DNA of 64,000 bases from Erysipelothrix sp. HDW6C (GCF_011299615.1 NZ_CP049861.1:992001-1056000), one strand, 5' to 3'; positions 53,172 through 61,769 are shown, counted from the stretch's first letter. Notes: generated by a model not told the origin, from the letters alone. Numbers and translations are program-made.

Positions 53172-53727
53172 AACTTAAATGGAGTGTCGTGAGACACGTT
53201 GGGTCGGATGCAAATGTACTGATATTTGCTGTAGCGATTTGTCCATAATGTGTGACTGTAATTGTACCTTCGGTATTGCGTGGTAACCAAATTCCGGCAA
53301 AACCATTTTTAGCCGTTGTAACACGACCGCTAAAAAGTTCTGTGCCGAGGGTATCTTTAACGATAACCTCAAAATCACGATTCACCAATTCTCCTTGACA
53401 TCCAGTCGGTACATGGTCGGTGCAAGGATGAGTGATATCATTATATGGTGCAAATGAAAGGTAAAACAATTCATCGCTTATATCAAGTGTCACCGTTTCT
53501 TGAGTGTCTTTCAAAATGAGCTTTGATGCGGTTATTTGAGCGTTTAAACCTTCGGGTTTGACATCCGAACCATCCAAGTAGTCAATGAGTTGAACGGTAT
53601 TCATATCTGCAAGCTTATAGTGTTCAAGAAATGCTTGCGATGAATCATTGCGACTTGAAATGTAAAACAATCCCCCCAACCCAATGAGTGCAACTGCAAA
53701 GGTTGCGATTATGAGTTTTTTATTCAT
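53170..53727 (-). CDS. cueP: CueP-family copper-binding exported protein
   Basis: A 185-residue exported protein (MNKKLIIATFAVALIGLGGLFYISS anchor/signal) with clear CueP features: MNTVQLIDYLDG, ASKLILKDTQETVTLDISDELFYLSFAPYNDITHPCTDHVPTGCQGEL, NGFAGIWLPRNTEGTITVTHYGQIA and DPTCLTTLHL. The three family cysteines are present. In Salmonella CueP binds periplasmic copper and supports copper resistance; here it would sit outside the membrane. ATG 53727 follows ACGGAGAAA; the frame extends to 53760 without support. It is cotranscribed with the small His-rich gene 11 bases upstream. Confidence 0.92.
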   Translation of the reverse strand: MNKKLIIATFAVALIGLGGLFYISSRNDSSQAFLEHYKLADMNTVQLIDYLDGSDVKPEGLNAQITASKLILKDTQETVTLDISDELFYLSFAPYNDITHPCTDHVPTGCQGELVNRDFEVIVKDTLGTELFSGRVTTAKNGFAGIWLPRNTEGTITVTHYGQIATANISTFASDPTCLTTLHLS

Positions 53728-53738
53728 AGTTTCTCCGT

Positions 53739-53981
53739 TTATTGTGTGCGACGGTGGCAATGACCGGAGTCATCACGATTGCGCATGTGTGTGTTCATAT
53801 TTTGATCGTGGTAATTTGCACAATCTTCAGTACGATGGTTTCCGTGCCATGTGTCGTCTTCGATAACATCAACAATTGTTTGCGAATTGTCTGTTGCATT
53901 AACGATTGATGTTGAAACAACAATACCAAGGAATAAAACAAACACACCTGATAGTACGCGTAATGTATAATTTCGTTTCAT
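53739..53981 (-). CDS. Small exported His/Cys/Met-rich protein, putative metal binder
   Basis: The 80-residue product has a signal peptide (MKRNYTLRVLSGVFVLFLGIVVSTSIVNA, cleavage probably after A29) and a mature part of about 51 residues. That part holds six His, two Cys and two Met in the last 36 positions (WHGNHRTEDCANYHD, NTHMRN, GHCHRR), plus many acidic residues. Such a composition suggests metal binding. It begins the cueP operon (SD AAGGAGG), next to a two-component system with a Met/His sensor motif, so copper is the obvious candidate. I do not recognise a named family. Confidence 0.68.
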   Translation of the reverse strand: MKRNYTLRVLSGVFVLFLGIVVSTSIVNATDNSQTIVDVIEDDTWHGNHRTEDCANYHDQNMNTHMRNRDDSGHCHRRTQ

Positions 53982-54000
53982 AAGTAACCTCCTTGACTAA

Positions 54001-54028
54001 AGAATACCAATCAATTGTGGCGAAACAA
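54001..54028 (-). promoter_or_regulatory. Predicted promoter of the small protein-cueP operon
   Basis: On the minus strand TTGTTT (54028-54023), a 16-base spacer and TATTCT (54006-54001) precede the operon. Confidence 0.5.
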
Positions 54029-54045
54029 TGACATTTATGACGAAA
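54028..54045. repeat. Tandem 9-bp repeat, candidate OmpR-type regulator site
   Basis: ATGACATTT (54028-54036) and ATGACGAAA (54037-54045) are head-to-tail half sites. They abut the -35 box of the cueP promoter, the place expected for activation by the divergent response regulator. Confidence 0.45.
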
Positions 54046-54105
54046 TTGGAAACAAATAACACAAATGAGTGTTCAGCCTATGCTACCATATCTACAGGTG
54101 ATAGC

Positions 54106-54795
54106 ATGGAAAAAATACTGATTGCAGATGATAATCAAAATATTACGAATATATTGAAAGACTACGCACAACGAGAGGGATTTGATGTTTATGTTGCTGA
54201 GGATGGCGAACGTGCACTACAATTGGTTGCGCAACATCGTTTTGCCATGATTTTATTGGATGTCATGATGCCGGTGATGGATGGCTTTGATGTATGCAAA
54301 AGCATCCGCTCGCATTCCAATGTTCCAATTATTATGATAACTGCTCGGGGTGATGATTACGATCGCATCATGGGTTTGGATATTGGTGCCGATGACTATA
54401 TTGTAAAGCCTTTTGTTCCTGCTGAGGTGATGGCGCGAATCCGTGCAATTTTAAGACGTATTGGTCACACTCAAAACGCAAACATATTGGAGATTGATTC
54501 ATTAATGGTAAACTTGGATGAATATGAGGTTCGCATTGATAATGAACCGATTCTTCTTACAAAGAAAGAGATTGAGATTCTATGGACCTTAATGGAATTT
54601 CCAAATCGTGTATTCACGCGTGATAATCTGCTCGATAAGGTTTGGGGGACGGATTATTATGGTGACAGTCGAACGGTTGATTCACACATAAAACGGTTGC
54701 GATCAAAACTTGATGGCAAGGGTTCAATGGGGTGGGCAGTGGCAACTGTTTGGGGATTGGGATATAAGTTTGAGGTGAATCATAATGCGTCATAA
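54106..54795 (+). CDS. OmpR/PhoB-family response regulator
   Basis: The 229-residue regulator has a receiver domain with acidic pair ADDN, phospho-acceptor Asp52 (MILLDVMMPVMDG), Lys101 (DYIVKPF) and a C-terminal winged helix (EYEVRIDNEPILLTKKEIEILWTLMEFPNRVFTRDNLLDKVWGTDYYGDSRTVDSHIKRLRSKL). ATG 54106 follows AGGTGATAG; the frame upstream to 54028 is not supported. It overlaps the kinase gene by 11 bases and is divergent from the CueP operon, which is its likely target. Confidence 0.94.
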   Translation: MEKILIADDNQNITNILKDYAQREGFDVYVAEDGERALQLVAQHRFAMILLDVMMPVMDGFDVCKSIRSHSNVPIIMITARGDDYDRIMGLDIGADDYIVKPFVPAEVMARIRAILRRIGHTQNANILEIDSLMVNLDEYEVRIDNEPILLTKKEIEILWTLMEFPNRVFTRDNLLDKVWGTDYYGDSRTVDSHIKRLRSKLDGKGSMGWAVATVWGLGYKFEVNHNAS

Positions 54796-56224
54796 AATGA
54801 CTCGAAAACTCGTTCTATATTTTTCAATAACTTTGCTGGTGTTTGCTTTGATTCTTGGCTTTGCTTTCTCATCCATGTTCCGCGAATCAACCCGTGATCA
54901 AGCACGCCAAGATTTGCAGTATCGTGCAGAGACGATTGCAGGCTCCTTGGCTGTTCATTTAGAAAATACGCAATCAAGTTCGCACATGGGACATATGAGC
55001 TCACGGCGTGCGTTTACATCGTACTTGGAGGCGCTGGATGAAGTTGCGATTGGTGATGTTTGGATTGTCGACCCTGATCTGAAAATAATCAAGCGTGGTC
55101 AAGAATCTGCAGATATTGAACTTCGTGACCTTCCACGCGGTGGCGAACAACTTATTCTCGATGCTTTGGGTGGGAAGACAGTTTTCAGTGACGGTTTCAG
55201 TGAACTTCTAAACTCTGAATCCGTGACTGTTGGTGTTCCTATCATCGGCGCTGATAAGCAAATTGTCGGAGCGGTACTGCTGCACTCACCGATTGCGGGG
55301 ATTGATGCTGTGATTAATCATGGTTATCATGTATTGTTAATCAATAGTGGTGTTGCGTTGCTTCTCTCAGTTCTCGTTGCCATTATTTTGTCCAATCGCT
55401 TTGTTAAGCCACTCAAGAAAATGAGTGATACCGCGCTTCAACTCTCGAAAGGTGATTATAAAGTGCGAACTGAAGTATCATCCTCGGACGAAATTGGTGA
55501 TTTGGCCAAAACACTTGACATCCTGTCTGCACAATTGGAGGCAGCAGCAATTCAACGTGATAATTTGGATCACATGAGAAACGAATTTTTTGCCGATATA
55601 TCGCACGAACTACGGACGCCAATTACAGTTCTTAGAGGCACCCTTGAGACGCTTCATGATACACCAACCCTTGATCGAAACGACCATGTTGCATACCATG
55701 AAACGATGATTCAAGAAGTGGTCCATCTGCAAAAATTAGTTGATGATTTATTGGATTTCTCAAAATTAAATGCGACCGATTTCTCCCTTGATATGACGAC
55801 AGTAAACATCGCTGATATCATCAACGACAGTGTAAGAAGTCTTCGCATTGCTGCTCAAAACCGCAACATAACAGTTCGCGTTTCCGTTAGAGAAACCGTT
55901 GAACCGCAAACCGCAGACTATGCTCGCTTGCGACAAATGTTCACAATCATTCTTGACAATGCATTGAAATTCACATCACCTGACAAGGGTGTTGATATTA
56001 TCGTATCCAAACGTTCAGTAACAATTCAAGACTATGGGAAAGGGATTGCACCGGAGAATTTAGAGAAAATATTCAATCGTTTCTACAAGACGTCGGGAAC
56101 TGATAACGAGTTGGGCAATGGGATTGGCTTGGCGATTGCTAAACAAATTGCGGTTCGTCATGGTATAATTATCACAGTTGAAAGTGAACCGAATACCCAA
56201 ACGTCATTTGTTTTTGAGTTCTAG
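54785..56224 (+). CDS. Sensor histidine kinase with HMGHM motif in the extracellular domain
   Basis: A 479-residue kinase: first span about 8-30, outside domain about 31-180, second span about 186-206 (LLINSGVALLLSVLVAIILSN), HAMP (NRFVKPLKKMSDTALQLSKGDY), HisKA (FFADISHELRTPITVLRGTLE, His in SHELR) and HATPase (FTIILDNALKFTSPDKG, YGKGIAPENLEKIF, GNGIGLAIAKQI). The outside domain carries SSHMGHMSS (HMGHM at 67-71), a Met/His cluster suited to Cu(I)/Ag(I). Together with divergent cueP this suggests a copper-sensing system outside the CueR/CsoR/CopY types. The metal role is inferred. Confidence 0.92.
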   Translation: MRHKMTRKLVLYFSITLLVFALILGFAFSSMFRESTRDQARQDLQYRAETIAGSLAVHLENTQSSSHMGHMSSRRAFTSYLEALDEVAIGDVWIVDPDLKIIKRGQESADIELRDLPRGGEQLILDALGGKTVFSDGFSELLNSESVTVGVPIIGADKQIVGAVLLHSPIAGIDAVINHGYHVLLINSGVALLLSVLVAIILSNRFVKPLKKMSDTALQLSKGDYKVRTEVSSSDEIGDLAKTLDILSAQLEAAAIQRDNLDHMRNEFFADISHELRTPITVLRGTLETLHDTPTLDRNDHVAYHETMIQEVVHLQKLVDDLLDFSKLNATDFSLDMTTVNIADIINDSVRSLRIAAQNRNITVRVSVRETVEPQTADYARLRQMFTIILDNALKFTSPDKGVDIIVSKRSVTIQDYGKGIAPENLEKIFNRFYKTSGTDNELGNGIGLAIAKQIAVRHGIIITVESEPNTQTSFVFEF

Positions 56225-56236
56225 AATCGAGGCATT

Positions 56237-57364
56237 ATGCAAGTTTATCTTTACCCAATTCGACAAGCAGCAATAATCTTTATAGGCATTGTTTTCATGA
56301 TTATGGTTCCATTTATGATTGTGCAATACCGTAAGTATGGGTCGGTATCAACGTGCCGATCACTTATTTTATATTCTTTTTTATTTTACATGATATGCGC
56401 CTATTTCCTTGTAATTTTGCCATTACCCGCACGGGATTCGGTTACAACATCTTACCGTGATATGATGCAATTAATACCGTTTAATTTTATAGGGGATTTC
56501 TTTCGAGAGACAACACTCGTACTCTCACAACCATCTACCTATCTCCCTGCTTTGATGCAAGGTGTGGTGACACAACCAATCTTTAATATTATTATGTTAA
56601 TCCCCTTTGGAATCTATCTGCGCTACTATTTCAATCGAAGTTTTAAAGAAACACTGATTCTATCATTTTGTTTGTCACTTTTTTTCGAACTTACGCAGTT
56701 ATCCGGTCTTTATGGAATCTATTCGGGACCGTACCGCTTGTTTGATGTTGACGATTTGATGTTGAACACATTAGGTGGGGTTATTGGTTTTGTCATTGCT
56801 CCAGCGATTACATACTTCTTCCCAAGCCGTGAAACGATTGACACTTTAAATTATCGCAAAGGTCAACGGGTTACATATCTCAGACGTTTTATCGCCTACA
56901 ACCTGGACCTTATGGTTATTGGAGTCCTAACAAGTATGTTGACAATGGCGTTTAGAGCCATTGGAATTACGAGTTCAACCGAACTCTATGTAAACCCACT
57001 TGTGTTCTTTGGATACTTTGTAGTATTCGCATACATAAACCATGGACGAACGCTGATGCAACAACTTTTAAAAATTGAAGTAACTTCTCATACTGGAGAA
57101 TTGAAACTCTCACAATTGTTTTTAAGAGGACTCCTATTCTATATTGGAATTTACCAAGGTCCAGCAGTTGTCAACAGCCTGTATACCATGGCTTTAGATA
57201 ATAATGCTGTCGATCTTCTTTCGACATTGATGTATCTTGCATTAACACTGGGGTGGTACGTATTCCTTGGAATCCACTTGGTATATACTGCATTCAAGCA
57301 GAATCGCGAATTGTTTTATGAGCGCATGAGTAAGACCTATTTTGTAAGTACTGTAAATGAATAA
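56237..57364 (+). CDS. VanZ-RDD fusion membrane protein
   Basis: The 375-residue protein has an N-terminal VanZ-like domain of about five spans (LILYSFLFYMICAYFLVILPLPARD, QLIPFNFIGDFF, TQLSGLYGIYSGPYRLFDVDDLMLNTLGGVIGFVI). A C-terminal RDD domain of three spans follows (YLRRFIAYNLDLMVIGVLTSML, with Arg and Asp positions). VanZ-type proteins affect sensitivity to teicoplanin and other envelope-active agents; RDD roles are unclear. It starts 12 bases after the kinase stop, so it may belong to the same transcript. Confidence 0.85.
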   Translation: MQVYLYPIRQAAIIFIGIVFMIMVPFMIVQYRKYGSVSTCRSLILYSFLFYMICAYFLVILPLPARDSVTTSYRDMMQLIPFNFIGDFFRETTLVLSQPSTYLPALMQGVVTQPIFNIIMLIPFGIYLRYYFNRSFKETLILSFCLSLFFELTQLSGLYGIYSGPYRLFDVDDLMLNTLGGVIGFVIAPAITYFFPSRETIDTLNYRKGQRVTYLRRFIAYNLDLMVIGVLTSMLTMAFRAIGITSSTELYVNPLVFFGYFVVFAYINHGRTLMQQLLKIEVTSHTGELKLSQLFLRGLLFYIGIYQGPAVVNSLYTMALDNNAVDLLSTLMYLALTLGWYVFLGIHLVYTAFKQNRELFYERMSKTYFVSTVNE

Positions 57365-57381
57365 AAAAGATGGAGGGCACT

Positions 57382-58653
57382 ATGGAAACAACTGAAATTA
57401 GACAAGAACGTGTTGTGATTGTGGGTGTTGATTTAGGCCAACGTGATTTTAATATCATCGAGTCGATGAAGGAATTAAGTGAACTGGTGATTGCCGCGGG
57501 TGGACTTGTGGTTGGTGAAACAATTCAAAACCGCGAAAAAGTAAACGCAAAAACATATATTGGTAAGGGGAAAGTCGAAGAAGTAGCAACCTTAGTATTG
57601 CTCACCGAGGCTGATACCGTTGTTTTTAATGAAGAACTTACGGGATCGCAAATGCGAAATCTTGAAGAAGTCATTCAATGTAAAATCATTGACCGTACTA
57701 ATTTAATTCTCGATATCTTTGCCAGCAGAGCGACTTCCAAAGAAGGACTCTTGCAAGTAGAACTTGCACAGTTGAAATATCGCTTACCCCGTCTTGTTGG
57801 ATACAGTACACATCTATCCCGTTTGGGTGGTGGGATTGGAACCAAAGGACCGGGTGAACAAAAACTTGAGTTGGATCGCCGTCATATTTTGAAGGATATT
57901 CATCGTATTGAGTCAGAACTCAAGAAACTTGAGGAAAATCGGACATTGAATCGAAAACAGCGCCTCAAATCGCATCTGCCAATCGTATCTCTTGTGGGCT
58001 ATACCAATGCTGGGAAATCGACAATCATGAATGGGATCCTCAAATTATCCAATGATGACAAATTTGTTTACGCAGAAGACATGCTCTTCGCCACCTTGGA
58101 TACATCCATGCGCCGTACAAAGTTGAATAATAATCTATCGATTCTTTTAACCGATACCGTAGGGTTTGTTTCGAAATTACCAACGCATTTAATAGCTGCG
58201 TTTAAGGGGACACTTGAGGAAATAACGTTCTCAGATTGTATTGTTCATGTTATTGACGCATCAAATCCGCACTTAGATATTCAAGTAAATACGACCAAGA
58301 AAATCCTCAGTGATTTAGGTGTCGCAGACATACCGATGGTCACAGTATTTAATAAGATGGATCTCATTGAACATGATGACCTTGCAACCATGAATCAAAA
58401 CTACAAACAACGGATCTACATTTCAGCAAAAAATCCTGCAGATATTGATTTGCTTCTTGATGTTGTTGAGGATGCATTGGCACCTAAATTTCGAAAAGTA
58501 GTCCTGAAGTTGCCGTTTTCAGATATGAATCTGATGGACTATTTCGCAAGTAATTATGATGTTGGAACCATTGAATACGATGAAGAAGGAGCAGTGTTTA
58601 CCGTTGTGCTAAGCACAAGTGATCTCGAGCGTTTTAAAAAGTATCGAACGTAA
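57382..58653 (+). CDS. hflX: GTPase HflX
   Basis: At 423 residues it has the HflX N-terminal domain (VNAKTYIGKGKVEEVATLV, VFNEELTGSQMRNLEE, DRTNLILDIFASRATSKEGLLQVELAQLKYRLPRL), the GGIGTKGPGEQKLELDRR linker and the G domain (VGYTNAGKSTIMN, DTVGFVSKLPTHLIAAFKGTLEE, NKMD). HflX binds the large ribosomal subunit and rescues stalled or hibernating ribosomes under stress. The ATG at 57370 contains the SD GGAGGG, so 57382 is the start. Confidence 0.96.
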   Translation: METTEIRQERVVIVGVDLGQRDFNIIESMKELSELVIAAGGLVVGETIQNREKVNAKTYIGKGKVEEVATLVLLTEADTVVFNEELTGSQMRNLEEVIQCKIIDRTNLILDIFASRATSKEGLLQVELAQLKYRLPRLVGYSTHLSRLGGGIGTKGPGEQKLELDRRHILKDIHRIESELKKLEENRTLNRKQRLKSHLPIVSLVGYTNAGKSTIMNGILKLSNDDKFVYAEDMLFATLDTSMRRTKLNNNLSILLTDTVGFVSKLPTHLIAAFKGTLEEITFSDCIVHVIDASNPHLDIQVNTTKKILSDLGVADIPMVTVFNKMDLIEHDDLATMNQNYKQRIYISAKNPADIDLLLDVVEDALAPKFRKVVLKLPFSDMNLMDYFASNYDVGTIEYDEEGAVFTVVLSTSDLERFKKYRT

Positions 58654-58687
58654 AAAAATGTACACTTCATTGTAGTGTACATTTTTT
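58652..58687. terminator. Bidirectional terminator between hflX and the pseudouridine synthase gene
   Basis: AAAAAATGTACACT and AGTGTACATTTTTT form a perfect stem around a 7-base loop, with A/T tracts on both sides. Confidence 0.93.
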
Positions 58688-59471
58688 ATTGTGCAATGCG
58701 ATGGTTTATCTCCTGTAATTCAGCAGCAGTTAAGTATCGCCATTCACCGGGTTTTAGATTGTCAATCGTTATATTCATGATGCGTACGCGCTGCAAGGAA
58801 ACAACTTTGAAACCAAGTGCCTTGGTCATGCGACGAATTTGACGGTTAAGACCTTGCCGTAAAATGATACGGAATGTTTTCGGTCCCAGTGATTCAACTT
58901 CACAGGGTTCGGTAACTTGCATCATATGTGCAGCTTGGTTGTATATATTAACCCCATTTGACATTGCGGATGCAAACTCATGATTGAAGGGTTTATCGAC
59001 CGAGACAATATACTCTTTATCATGCCCGTATTCCTCACGAAGGATCTTATTGACGATGTTGCCATCGTTTGTCATAAGAATAAGTCCGAACGAATCCTTG
59101 TCAAGACGACCAATTGGGAAAATCGTATCTTCATAGTTCATGAATTTCACAATATTACTGGAATCTTTTGGATCTGTTGTGCTTGTGATGCCAACGGGTT
59201 TATTGAGTGCGATGTAGACAAGATTTTGCACTTTACCAATGATGTTGCCCTCGACGCTCACTGTATCACCAGGAAACACCTGAGTTCCTACTTCGGCTAC
59301 GACATTATTAATCGTTACCAGGCCATTCTCGACCAGACGATCAGCGCCGCGACGTGATGCGTAGCCGGACTCACTGATGAACTTATTAAGACGTATGGAT
59401 GATGTTGCCTCGTGTTGAATTATGCCTTGTGGTTGGCTGAGAGCATTGCCTTTTTGAATTGCGTGTTTCAT
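58686..59471 (-). CDS. rluF: rRNA pseudouridine synthase, RluF/RsuA family
   Basis: The 261-residue enzyme has an S4 RNA-binding domain (IRLNKFISESGYASRRGADRLVENGLVTINNV, about 26-57) and a catalytic domain. The latter has YIALNKPVGITSTTD, IFPIGRLDKDSFGLILMTNDG (catalytic Asp in GRLDKDS) and LRQGLNRQIRRMTKALGFKVVSLQRVRI. This fits the RluF branch that modifies the 23S rRNA peptidyl-transferase region. An N-terminal extension of about 25 residues precedes S4. The ATG overlaps the stop of the radical SAM gene by 4 bases. Confidence 0.88.
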   Translation of the reverse strand: MKHAIQKGNALSQPQGIIQHEATSSIRLNKFISESGYASRRGADRLVENGLVTINNVVAEVGTQVFPGDTVSVEGNIIGKVQNLVYIALNKPVGITSTTDPKDSSNIVKFMNYEDTIFPIGRLDKDSFGLILMTNDGNIVNKILREEYGHDKEYIVSVDKPFNHEFASAMSNGVNIYNQAAHMMQVTEPCEVESLGPKTFRIILRQGLNRQIRRMTKALGFKVVSLQRVRIMNITIDNLKPGEWRYLTAAELQEINHRIAQ

Positions 59472-60430
59472 TGTGTTATCTCCCTTTGGTAGTATTTACC
59501 TTGCCATGTATTACGTTCAACCATAAGTTTATCAATGTCGTTCAATACGACCGTTTTGCGTCGCGTCCAATCTGGTGCTAAAAGGTCTGCTCCGATACCA
59601 TCACCAGTCAAGCGAGCAATCACCATATCTTGCGGTAAGCGCTCAATCTGTTGAACTACGATATCGATATACGCTTCACGCGTCAACATTGCAAAGGGAT
59701 TCTTTTTATACTGATATCCTAATTTTGTATCATTGATAATATGTAACATATGAATCTTGATCATATCGGGTTTGATGCGTGCTACAAAATCTGCGGTTTC
59801 AAGCATCATTGCGGGTGTTTCGACAGGGAATCCATTGATAATATGGATACAGGTACGAATGCCCGCTTGTTTGAGTTTCTGAATGCATGATTCGACAGAA
59901 TCGAGATCGTGCCCACGGTTCATCCACACACCAGTTTCTTTGTGAATGCTTTGGAGTCCGATCTCAATGGTTAAATCTTTCAATTGATTCATTGATTTGA
60001 AATAGGCGATTTTATCATCATCCAAGCAGTCACTGCGTGTGGCAATATCGATTCCTACAAAACGATCATCATTAAAGAAAGGCGTGTACAAATCCATAAG
60101 TTCTTCAAGGGGTGCATGGGTATTGGTGTAGGCTTGGAAATATGCGATGCGCGCGGCATCAGGCCACTTGTTGAGCATAATCGCTTCACTGTGGTCGATT
60201 TGCAACTCAAGATCACGATCTTTAAGAATCATATCGCCAGAACCGCGATCAGAGCAAAAATTACAACCACCACTTCCGCATGTTCCATCACGGTTTGGAC
60301 AGGTAAAGCCAGCATCAATGCTCACTTTAAATGCCTTTTGTCCATAAGTTACATGGGTGAAATAGTTGTATGTTTGATAACGTTTATTATCAAATGAATA
60401 AGGGTAAGGGTTGTTTTTTATCATGTTCAT
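59468..60430 (-). CDS. Radical SAM protein, TIGR01212/YhcC family
   Basis: A 320-residue radical SAM protein: FKVSIDAGFTCPNRDGTCGSGGCNFCSDRGSGD carries the cluster cysteines in the family-specific spaced arrangement. It is followed by YFQAYTNTHAPLEELMDLY, GIDIATRSDCLDD, LTIEIGLQSIHKETGVWMNRGHD and IHIINGFPVETPAMMLETADFVA. The substrate is not established; the family is near coproporphyrinogen III oxidase-like and tRNA-modifying enzymes. The coupled pseudouridine synthase suggests RNA modification, but that is guilt by association. Confidence 0.9.
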   Translation of the reverse strand: MNMIKNNPYPYSFDNKRYQTYNYFTHVTYGQKAFKVSIDAGFTCPNRDGTCGSGGCNFCSDRGSGDMILKDRDLELQIDHSEAIMLNKWPDAARIAYFQAYTNTHAPLEELMDLYTPFFNDDRFVGIDIATRSDCLDDDKIAYFKSMNQLKDLTIEIGLQSIHKETGVWMNRGHDLDSVESCIQKLKQAGIRTCIHIINGFPVETPAMMLETADFVARIKPDMIKIHMLHIINDTKLGYQYKKNPFAMLTREAYIDIVVQQIERLPQDMVIARLTGDGIGADLLAPDWTRRKTVVLNDIDKLMVERNTWQGKYYQREITQ

Positions 60431-60515
60431 ATTTTACCATGTCAAACAAAAACTACAAGGATAAAAGAATCTCATCTTTAAATTTGGTATAATGAGGATA
60501 GAAGCGAGGTATGAC

Positions 60516-61052
60516 ATGGAATTTCTATTAGGGTTCGTAGTTGCACTGTTAATTATAATCATTTTTAAACTCGTTCAGTGGCGCATGGCAGAGCGACAAA
60601 TTGAGCGAGATTATGCGTATCAAAGAAAAGCAAACAGCAATAATTCGATTACCATTGCGGCAGAGTTTAATCACATTCCGACCAACGAAACGGTTGATGA
60701 TGTTGTCGTTAAGATGATTCAAAACAACCAAACAGTTAAGGCCATTAAATACATACGTGAAGAAAAAGGCATGAGTCTTCTTGAAGCCAAAGAATATGTC
60801 GACTCTCGTAGTAACTTAGCTGCAAATAATCACAACATGCAACATCATAACGCTGGCGATGAAGATTTGAAAAGCCTCATCCGGAACGGTGAAAAAGTTA
60901 AGGCAATAAAACATGTTCACCAAGAAAAAGGCATGAGCCTGACAGCTTCAAAGGCATATGTTGAAAAACTAAGTGTTCAAGACCGTATCGGCAAAAAACA
61001 ATCATTGTCTACAGTCTTGAGTGATATCAAAGAGAGTCTTTACGACAAATAG
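60516..61052 (+). CDS. Membrane-anchored protein with two ribosomal L7/L12 C-terminal-like repeats
   Basis: The 178-residue protein has an N-terminal span (FLLGFVVALLIIIIFKLVQW, about 3-22), a basic linker, and two similar units. Unit one is near 64-96 (VVVKMIQNNQTVKAIKYIREEKGMSLLEAKEYVDS) and unit two near 117-151 (DLKSLIRNGEKVKAIKHVHQEKGMSLTASKAYVEK). The core KAIKxxxxEKGMSLxxxKxYV matches the bL12 C-terminal helix motif (KxxVIKxVREITGLGLKEAKxLVE). In ribosomal bL12 that domain recruits translation GTPases. What it does here is unknown. ATG 60516 follows GCGAGGT; the frame upstream to 60492 is less likely. A MgtC gene follows 12 bases later. Confidence 0.75.
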   Translation: MEFLLGFVVALLIIIIFKLVQWRMAERQIERDYAYQRKANSNNSITIAAEFNHIPTNETVDDVVVKMIQNNQTVKAIKYIREEKGMSLLEAKEYVDSRSNLAANNHNMQHHNAGDEDLKSLIRNGEKVKAIKHVHQEKGMSLTASKAYVEKLSVQDRIGKKQSLSTVLSDIKESLYDK

Positions 61053-61064
61053 GAGGAATGAGTG

Positions 61065-61760
61065 ATGCTTGTTCAAGACGTATTAATACGCCTTGTTTTA
61101 GTTAGCATCTTTGCGGGCATTATTGGTTATGAGCGCGAGGTAAATAACTCAAACGCAGGTTTGAAAACACATATGGTCGTTGGGGTTGGTGCAACAATTG
61201 TTGCCCTAATCCAACAAGAAATATCAATGCATGCAATTGAGATTGCATTGCAAGATCCTGTCATTGCTGGAGCCATTCGTTCTGATCCAGCCCGTCTGAT
61301 TGCTCAAGTTGTCAGTGGTATTGGTTTCTTGGGAGCTGGAACAATTATCGTTACAAAACGTAATATATCTGGACTTACAACAGCGGCTTCGATTTGGTCG
61401 GTTGCATGTTTGGGATTGGCCCTCGGAATGGGGTACTATGAAATTGCAATTCCAGGGTTTATATTTTTGTTTTTAATTTTATTTATTACCAAGAAAATTG
61501 TTAATCTCACTTTTTCAGAAAAACTTCATATCAAGTATGTAGATGGTGAGCAAACCCTAACAGAAATTGAAGATGTATTTACAGCGATGGGGGTTACGTA
61601 TTCACAGGTAAAATATGAAGTAAACATGTATGGTAGTGAGCGTGTTTACACTAGTGTGTTTGAAGTGCATGGCAGTAGGAAGTTCTCTTTTAGTGATTTC
61701 GTAAATACCATGTCTCATAAGAGTACTGTAATCAGTGTTCAAACAACAAATCTAGAATAG
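61065..61760 (+). CDS. MgtC/SapB family membrane protein
   Basis: A 231-residue protein with a four- or five-span MgtC core: GIIGYEREVNNSNAGLKTHMVVGVGATIVALIQ, DPARLIAQVVSGIGFLGAGTIIVTKRNISGLTTAASIWSVACLGLALGMGYYEIA. An ACT-like cytoplasmic tail of about 80 residues follows. MgtC proteins are linked to growth at low magnesium, acid and intracellular survival by acting on the F-type ATPase or other partners. ATG 61065 follows AGGAGGA; GTG 61062 is also in frame. Confidence 0.9.
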   Translation: MLVQDVLIRLVLVSIFAGIIGYEREVNNSNAGLKTHMVVGVGATIVALIQQEISMHAIEIALQDPVIAGAIRSDPARLIAQVVSGIGFLGAGTIIVTKRNISGLTTAASIWSVACLGLALGMGYYEIAIPGFIFLFLILFITKKIVNLTFSEKLHIKYVDGEQTLTEIEDVFTAMGVTYSQVKYEVNMYGSERVYTSVFEVHGSRKFSFSDFVNTMSHKSTVISVQTTNLE

Positions 61761-61769
61761 AGGTTTAAG

